NCBI GenBank assembly: GCA_016215555.1
Contig: JACRJC010000040.1
Location: 23,939 to 87,938, forward strand
Length of the DNA stretch: 64,000 bases
Origin: Rhodospirillales bacterium
Lineage (GTDB): Bacteria; Pseudomonadota; Alphaproteobacteria; Rhodospirillales; WMHbin7
Direction of reading: 5' to 3'
Part shown: in pieces, positions 60,118 through 64,000 of the stretch
Layout of the letters: each line of letters begins with the position of its first letter
How positions within the stretch are numbered: the stretch's first letter is position 1
The notes under the pieces: generated by a model
Database searches by the model: none
Told to the model about the DNA's origin: nothing
Seen by the model: the letters and a program-made list of their open reading frames with translations, nothing else
Position numbers and translations under genes: made by a program

Positions 60118-60744
60118 ATGAAAAAGCAGGCGAAATCGCCCAAAGGAATTGTTCCCGTCCTTCTGTTCGTGGCGGCGCTGTTCATTGCCCTTGGGCTTGG
60201 CCTCGGCGTCCGCTATCTGCTGTTGGGGTCCGGCGACAATCAGAGCGTGGGTCCGGTGACCATCGGCGGCCCGTTCTCGCTGGTCGATCACACCGGCGCC
60301 GAGGTGACCGAGCGCAACTATCTGGGCAAATATCGGCTGGTCTATTTTGGGTACACCTATTGCCCCGACGTTTGCCCGACCTCGCTGGGGACGCTGGTCG
60401 AGGCGATGTCCAAACTGTCGGCGGGCAAGGCGGACAAGATCGTGCCCATCATGATCACCGTCGATCCCGAGCGCGACACCAAGGAGCGGCTGGCCGAATT
60501 TGTGCCCGCCTTCCATCCCGCCCTGGTCGGCCTGACCGGTTCGGTGGAAGAGGTGGCCAAGGCCGCCAAGGCCTACCGCGTCTATTTCGCCAAGGTGAAG
60601 GCCGAGGATCCCAATCTCGGCTATCTGGTCGATCACTCGGCGCTGCTCTATCTGATGGGGCCCGACGGCAAGTTCGTCCGCCATTTCTCGCATGGAACGC
60701 CGGCGGCCGAGATGGCGGCGGCCTTGGAAGAAAGCGTCAAGTGA
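60118..60744 (+). CDS. sco: SCO1/SenC copper-insertion protein
   Basis: The 208-residue protein has an N-terminal anchor (VPVLLFVAALFIALGLGLGV) and a thioredoxin fold with the copper motif YTYCPDVCPTSLG (C82, C86) and the ligand His in VDHSALLYLM (H173). It inserts copper into CuA of cytochrome oxidase at the periplasmic face of the membrane. An AGGGAAAGGACC ribosome stretch precedes ATG 60118. The stop overlaps the next start (GTGA at 60741). Confidence 0.94.
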   Translation: MKKQAKSPKGIVPVLLFVAALFIALGLGLGVRYLLLGSGDNQSVGPVTIGGPFSLVDHTGAEVTERNYLGKYRLVYFGYTYCPDVCPTSLGTLVEAMSKLSAGKADKIVPIMITVDPERDTKERLAEFVPAFHPALVGLTGSVEEVAKAAKAYRVYFAKVKAEDPNLGYLVDHSALLYLMGPDGKFVRHFSHGTPAAEMAAALEESVK

Positions 60745-62060
60745 CGGGGATTCCCGGTCTCGTTCTGGCCGCCCCGGCCACGGGTTCGGGCAAGACCACG
60801 GCGACGCTGGGCTTGCTTCGCGCCTTCAAGCGCCAGGGCCTGGCCGTGGCCCCGGCCAAGGTGGGGCCCGATTATATCGATCCCGCATTTCATGCCAGGG
60901 CATCGGGCCGGTCCTGCTTCAATCTGGATAGCTGGGCCATGCGCCCGCCGATGCTGGCCGGTCTGATTTCGAAAGCGGGTCAGGATTGCGCCTTCATCCT
61001 TGCCGAGGGCGTGATGGGCCTGTTCGACGGGGCGCCGGTCGCGCAGGGCCCCGACGGCTCCACCGCCGATCTGGCCGCCCGCGCCGGCTGGCCGGTGGTG
61101 CTGGTGCTGGATGCGGCCCGCATGGGCGCCTCGGCGGGGGCGGTGCTGCTGGGCTTCGCCAATTTTCGTGCCGATGTGCGGGTGGCGGGCGTGATCCTCA
61201 ACCGCATCGCCGGTCCCGGCCATCAGGCGATGGTGGAGAGAGCCTGCCGACAGGCCTGTCCCGAAGTGGCCATCTTGGGCGCCCTTCCCCGCGTCGAGGG
61301 CTTAAGTCTGCCCAGCCGCCATCTTGGCCTGGTGCAGGCCGGGGAACATGCCGACCTGGAAAGGCTGATCGAGCGGGCCGCCGATCTGGTTTGCGATCAT
61401 GTCGATCTGAGCGCTCTGCAAGCGCTGGCGGCGCCGTCGCTTCTGCAAGGAGCGTTCGAATCCCCTTTGCCGCCGCTGGGACAGAGAATCGCCGTCGCCC
61501 GCGACGACGCCTTCGCCTTCGCCTATCCGGCCTTGTTGGACGGTTGGAAAAGCCAGGGTGCCGGCCTGTCCTTCTTCTCGCCCCTGGCCGGGGAAGGGCC
61601 CGTGGCCGACGCGGATGCGGTTTATCTGCCGGGCGGCTATCCCGAATTGCACGGACCGCGACTGTCGGCGGCATCCGGATTCCTGGGCGGCTTGACGGCG
61701 GCGGCCGAAAGGGGGGCTTGGATCTTTGGCGAATGCGGCGGCTTCATGGCCCTGGGCCAGGCCATCATTGATGCCGAGGGCCGCTCGCAATCCATGGCCG
61801 GCCTGTTGCCGCTGGTCACCGATTTCCAGAACCGCCAACTGCATCTGGGCTATCGGCAGGCCCGCCTGAAGGCCGATACGCCCTTGGGCCGGGCGGGCAG
61901 CCGATTCCGCGGCCATGAATTCCACTACGCCACCGTCCAAAGCCAGGACGAGGGGGGCAGCCTCTTCGAAGCCTGGGATGCCAAAAGCGCCGCGCTGGGG
62001 GGGATGGGGTTGATTCGAAACAGGATTTTCGGTAGCTTCCTGCATCTGATCGCCGATTAA
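60741..62060 (+). CDS. cobB: Cobyrinic acid a,c-diamide synthase
   Basis: The 439-residue protein has the dethiobiotin-synthetase-like P-loop APATGSGKTT (residues 11-20), followed by KVGPDYIDPAFH. The C-terminal glutamine amidotransferase domain has its nucleophile in FGECGGFMALG (C332) and a late FHYATV. It amidates two carboxylates of cobyrinic acid in B12 synthesis. The GTG start at 60741 overlaps the sco stop. No other cobalamin genes are in the window, so the association with an oxidase-assembly operon is odd. Confidence 0.92.
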   Translation: MTGIPGLVLAAPATGSGKTTATLGLLRAFKRQGLAVAPAKVGPDYIDPAFHARASGRSCFNLDSWAMRPPMLAGLISKAGQDCAFILAEGVMGLFDGAPVAQGPDGSTADLAARAGWPVVLVLDAARMGASAGAVLLGFANFRADVRVAGVILNRIAGPGHQAMVERACRQACPEVAILGALPRVEGLSLPSRHLGLVQAGEHADLERLIERAADLVCDHVDLSALQALAAPSLLQGAFESPLPPLGQRIAVARDDAFAFAYPALLDGWKSQGAGLSFFSPLAGEGPVADADAVYLPGGYPELHGPRLSAASGFLGGLTAAAERGAWIFGECGGFMALGQAIIDAEGRSQSMAGLLPLVTDFQNRQLHLGYRQARLKADTPLGRAGSRFRGHEFHYATVQSQDEGGSLFEAWDAKSAALGGMGLIRNRIFGSFLHLIAD

Positions 62061-62084
62061 TTATCGCTTGCTGACGATTTCTCG

Positions 62085-62095
62085 TTGCACTGCAA
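62085..62095. promoter_or_regulatory. Candidate PhaR-binding site before phaZ
   Basis: TTGCACTGCAA is an 11-base perfect palindrome 63 bases before the phaZ start. It contains the TGCACTGC core of the sites at phaR (48086) and the small membrane protein (59078). This is the best of the three copies. Confidence 0.65.
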
Positions 62096-62157
62096 CAAAG
62101 CCTTTCCCATCTAATCCATAAATCGGTAACATGACTCCAAAATAGGCGAGGAAACGC

Positions 62158-63396
62158 ATGCTCTATTATCTTCATGAAATGCAGCGGGCGGCGATCACGC
62201 CGATGCGGGTCATGGCCGAGGCCCTGCAGCAAGTCTACACCCATCCCTGGGTGCCGGCGGCCTATACCGGCTTCGGGCGCGCCGTGGCGGCGGGTTGCGA
62301 GATCCTGGAACGTTCGACCAGGCGCTATCCCAAACCGAAATGGGGTCTGCACCAAACGCTGATCGACGGCAAGATCGTGCCCATCGAGATCGAGACCGTC
62401 TGGGACAAGAACCCTTTTTGCCATTTGCTGCATTTCAAGCGCGATCTGCCCAAGAAGCGCAAGGATCCGAAAATCCTGATGCTGGCTCCGCTGTCGGGGC
62501 ATTATTCGACGCTGCTGCGCGGCACCGTCGAGGGCATGCTGCCCAACCACGACGTCTATATCGCCGACTGGATCGACGCCAGTTCGGTGCCGCTGTCGAT
62601 GGGGCATTTCGACCTCGACGACTATGTCGATATGGTCATCGACCTCCTTCGCTTCCTGGGGCCGGAAACCCATCTGATCGCCGTTTGTCAGCCCTCGGTG
62701 CCGGCCATGGCGGCGGTGGCCTTGATGGCGGGCATGAACGATCCCTGCCAGCCTTGCAGCATGACCCTGATGGGCGGGCCGATCGACACCCGCCACAACA
62801 TGACCCAGCCCAACAAGCTGGCGCAAAGCCGCTCGTTGTCCTGGTTCGAGCGCAATGTGGTGCATGTGGTGCCCATCAATCACCCCGGCCATGGGCGCCG
62901 GGTCTATCCCGGATTCTTGCAATTGTCGGGTTTCATGGCGATGAATCTCGACCGCCATGTCGATGCCCATGTGAAGCTGTTCAACCACATGATCCAGGGC
63001 GACGGCGACGGCGTCACCGAACACAAAACCTTCTATGACGAATATCTGTCGGTGATGGATTTGCCCGCCGAATATTATCTGCAGACCATCCATACGGTAT
63101 TCCAGGAACATCTGCTGCCCAAGCGCGAATGGGTGTCCAGGGGCCGGCTGGTCGATACGGCGCAGATCAGAAGAACCGCCCTGATGACGGTCGAAGGCGA
63201 GAAGGACGACATCTCGGCCGTCGGCCAGACCTGGGCCGCCCATTTGATTTGCGAGAATATCCCCCCCGAGATGCATCACCATCGCCTGCAAGAGAAGGTC
63301 GGCCATTACGGCATCTTCAACGGCCGGCGCTGGCGCGAGGAGATCTTGCCCGATGTCGCGGACTTCATCCGCCGCCATGACCGCGTTCTGGCGTGA
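62158..63396 (+). CDS. phaZ: Intracellular polyhydroxybutyrate depolymerase
   Basis: The 412-residue protein has the PhaZ layout: MLYYLHEMQRAAITPMR at the N-terminus, MLAPLSGHYSTLLRGTVEGM with DVYIADWIDASSVPLSMGHF, and the catalytic Cys (C177) in VCQPSVPAMAAVALM. Asp and His follow, in GEKDDISAVGQ and KVGHYGIFNGRRWR. It breaks stored PHB to hydroxybutyrate in the cytoplasm. AGGCGAGGAAA serves as ribosome site for ATG 62158. A PhaR-type site upstream suggests coupling to polymer level. Its end overlaps the YcgN-like start by 20 bases. Confidence 0.94.
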   Translation: MLYYLHEMQRAAITPMRVMAEALQQVYTHPWVPAAYTGFGRAVAAGCEILERSTRRYPKPKWGLHQTLIDGKIVPIEIETVWDKNPFCHLLHFKRDLPKKRKDPKILMLAPLSGHYSTLLRGTVEGMLPNHDVYIADWIDASSVPLSMGHFDLDDYVDMVIDLLRFLGPETHLIAVCQPSVPAMAAVALMAGMNDPCQPCSMTLMGGPIDTRHNMTQPNKLAQSRSLSWFERNVVHVVPINHPGHGRRVYPGFLQLSGFMAMNLDRHVDAHVKLFNHMIQGDGDGVTEHKTFYDEYLSVMDLPAEYYLQTIHTVFQEHLLPKREWVSRGRLVDTAQIRRTALMTVEGEKDDISAVGQTWAAHLICENIPPEMHHHRLQEKVGHYGIFNGRRWREEILPDVADFIRRHDRVLA

Positions 63397-63814
63397 AAAG
63401 CCGCTTGCCGATCTGACCCAGCGCGAATGGGAGCTGTTGTGCGACGGCTGCGGACTGTGCTGCCTGCACAAGCTGGATTACGCGCAAGACGGCGGCGGCA
63501 TCGTCTATACCGAGGTGGCCTGCCGCCTGCTGGACGTCAAAAGCTGCCGCTGCATGCAATATAAGGATCGGCGCCGTTACGTGCGCGATTGCGTCTCGTT
63601 GACGCCCAAGGCCTTGGAATCGATCGACTGGCTGCCCAAGACCTGCGCCTACCGGCGCCTCGCGGCGGGACAGGATCTGCCCGACTGGCATCCGCTGCTG
63701 ACGGGAAATCCCAATTCGGTTCACAAGGCCGGCATTTCCATTCGCGGGCGGGCCATCCCGGAAATCGAGGCGGGGATTCTTTCCAACCACGAAGTCGATT
63801 GGCCTGAGATATAA
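63377..63814 (+). CDS. YcgN family cysteine cluster protein (UPF0260)
   Basis: The 145-residue protein has a cysteine cluster (LLCDGCGLCCLHKL, then CRLLDVKSCRCMQY, RRYVRDCVSLT and LPKTCAYRRL), with eight to nine cysteines in the arrangement of YcgN/YkgJ-related metal-binding proteins. It probably binds an iron-sulfur cluster or zinc; the function is unknown. ATG 63377 is chosen because the product then has the conserved WREKPLADLTQREWE N-terminus. It is translated within the end of phaZ. Confidence 0.87.
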   Translation: MTAFWREKPLADLTQREWELLCDGCGLCCLHKLDYAQDGGGIVYTEVACRLLDVKSCRCMQYKDRRRYVRDCVSLTPKALESIDWLPKTCAYRRLAAGQDLPDWHPLLTGNPNSVHKAGISIRGRAIPEIEAGILSNHEVDWPEI

Positions 63815-63820
63815 CACACT

Positions 63821-63840
63821 GTCATGCCCGGGCTTGACCC
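63821..63840. repeat. Half copy of the sox-operon palindromic repeat
   Basis: The stretch GTCATGCCCGGGCTTGACCC matches the left arm of the repeat at 17438-17497, after which similarity stops abruptly at ACTGCTGTCC. No right arm follows in the window, so the repeat appears broken by inserted sequence. Confidence 0.6.
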
Positions 63841-64000
63841 ACTGCTGTCCGGTTAAAATTTGGCGATGCTATCGAAAACCGCAGGTATTGCGCCTCACAT
63901 AGAAGAAACGGGCCTTCAGGACTTGAATAAGCGCCTCACCCTGAGGAAGCCGCGAAGCGGCTGTCTCGAAGGGCGAGGCGCTGCATTTTCCTTGTTTTTC
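63841..64000 (+). mobile_element. Possible insertion-element end (runs off the window)
   Basis: After the broken repeat there is CTGTCCGGTTAAAAT, which looks like an insertion-sequence terminus. ATG 63868 then starts an open frame (MLSKTAGIAPHIEETGLQDL...) to the edge. The frame crosses the second repeat at 63931, so it could be non-coding. I do not recognise a transposase, and the call is only an inference from the abrupt junction. Confidence 0.3.
63931..63981. repeat. Palindromic repeat of the phaC/mtnA-end family
   Basis: GCGCCTCACCCT (63931-63942) and AGGGCGAGGCGC (63970-63981) form outer arms with one mismatch, around the perfect hairpin AGCCGC-GAA-GCGGCT (63948-63962) and GTCTCGAAGG. 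The GAGG/CCTC ends and GTCTCGAA core match elements A and B at 49578-49659. Confidence 0.8.

Noticed and set aside
60060..60740. Extension of CobB upstream through sco
   Set aside because: Out-of-phase reading of sco. GTG 60741 puts the P-loop at the expected place.
1..64000. CRISPR arrays, rRNA, tRNA, prophage genes, replication origin
   Set aside because: No regularly spaced repeats, no recognisable structural RNA sequence, no phage structural genes and no DnaA-box cluster were seen when reading the spacers. Small RNAs cannot be excluded.

Overview
The window is a gene-dense, GC-rich stretch of a chromosome from an alphaproteobacterium, most likely a member of the Rhodospirillales (Magnetospirillum/Rhodospirillum-like). 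The lineage call is an inference. It rests on GapR (DUF2312), DUF1127, PhaR with an intracellular PhaZ, an NrsF/ECF sigma pair, PurQ-PurL, a Rieske/cytochrome b/cytochrome c1 operon, a mobB-linked trmL, and general codon usage. Genes are tightly packed, with many ATGA or GTGA stop-start overlaps. I saw no rRNA, tRNA, CRISPR array or prophage. The likely mobile DNA is a set of palindromic repeats and a possible insertion-element end at the right edge.

Layout from left to right. (1) A molybdopterin oxidoreductase cut by the left edge, an FAD oxidoreductase, a GT4 glycosyltransferase and a TPR/OGT-type glycosyltransferase. (2) A TadE-TadE-TadG pilus-like trio, then a DUF1127 gene divergent from a GcvA-like LysR regulator. 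(3) A NicO/DUF1007 metal-export pair, an SDR dehydrogenase and NhaA. (4) A compact thiosulfate/sulfide oxidation operon on the minus strand, soxY-soxZ-soxXA-soxB-soxF-soxS, in which SoxX and SoxA form one triheme protein and soxCD is absent. (5) Envelope and stress genes: M23 peptidase, PCu(A)C copper chaperone, ClpB with a heat-shock promoter, and GapR. (6) An ECF sigma/NrsF pair divergent from a Met/Lys-tailed thioredoxin and a CcdA-like protein, with a SigF-type promoter between them. (7) purQL, a ParE-type toxin-antitoxin pair, a lower-GC methyltransferase, an anion permease, an AraC regulator and a PEBP-like protein. (8) A UvrD/PcrA helicase with prmA, an ELM1-like protein coupled to a TPP enzyme, a DsbA-like protein, and an orphan flagellar hook gene behind a consensus sigma-54 promoter. 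(9) An ornithine-decarboxylase-type enzyme with an apparent coupled upstream ORF, phaR, a phasin-like ORF overlapping a PhaC-like gene, mtnPA and petABC. (10) A MarR-GNAT fusion, trmL, mobB, an M32 carboxypeptidase, a hydrolase, a SafE-like/Sco/CobB operon behind an FNR box, phaZ and a YcgN-like protein.

Themes. Respiration and redox biology dominate: Sox enzymes, the bc1 complex, Sco, PCu(A)C, the SafE-like protein, the molybdoenzyme and mobB, plus several thioredoxin-fold proteins. Polyhydroxyalkanoate metabolism is the second theme: phaR, the PhaC-like gene and phaZ, with a shared TTGCACTGCA-type motif in front of phaR, phaZ and a previously uncalled 46-residue membrane protein. Several short genes fall below normal calling limits and were read by hand: DUF1127, a 29-residue ORF, a 44-residue upstream ORF and the 46-residue membrane protein. 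Functions are assigned from recognisable motifs and family resemblance only; no database search was run.
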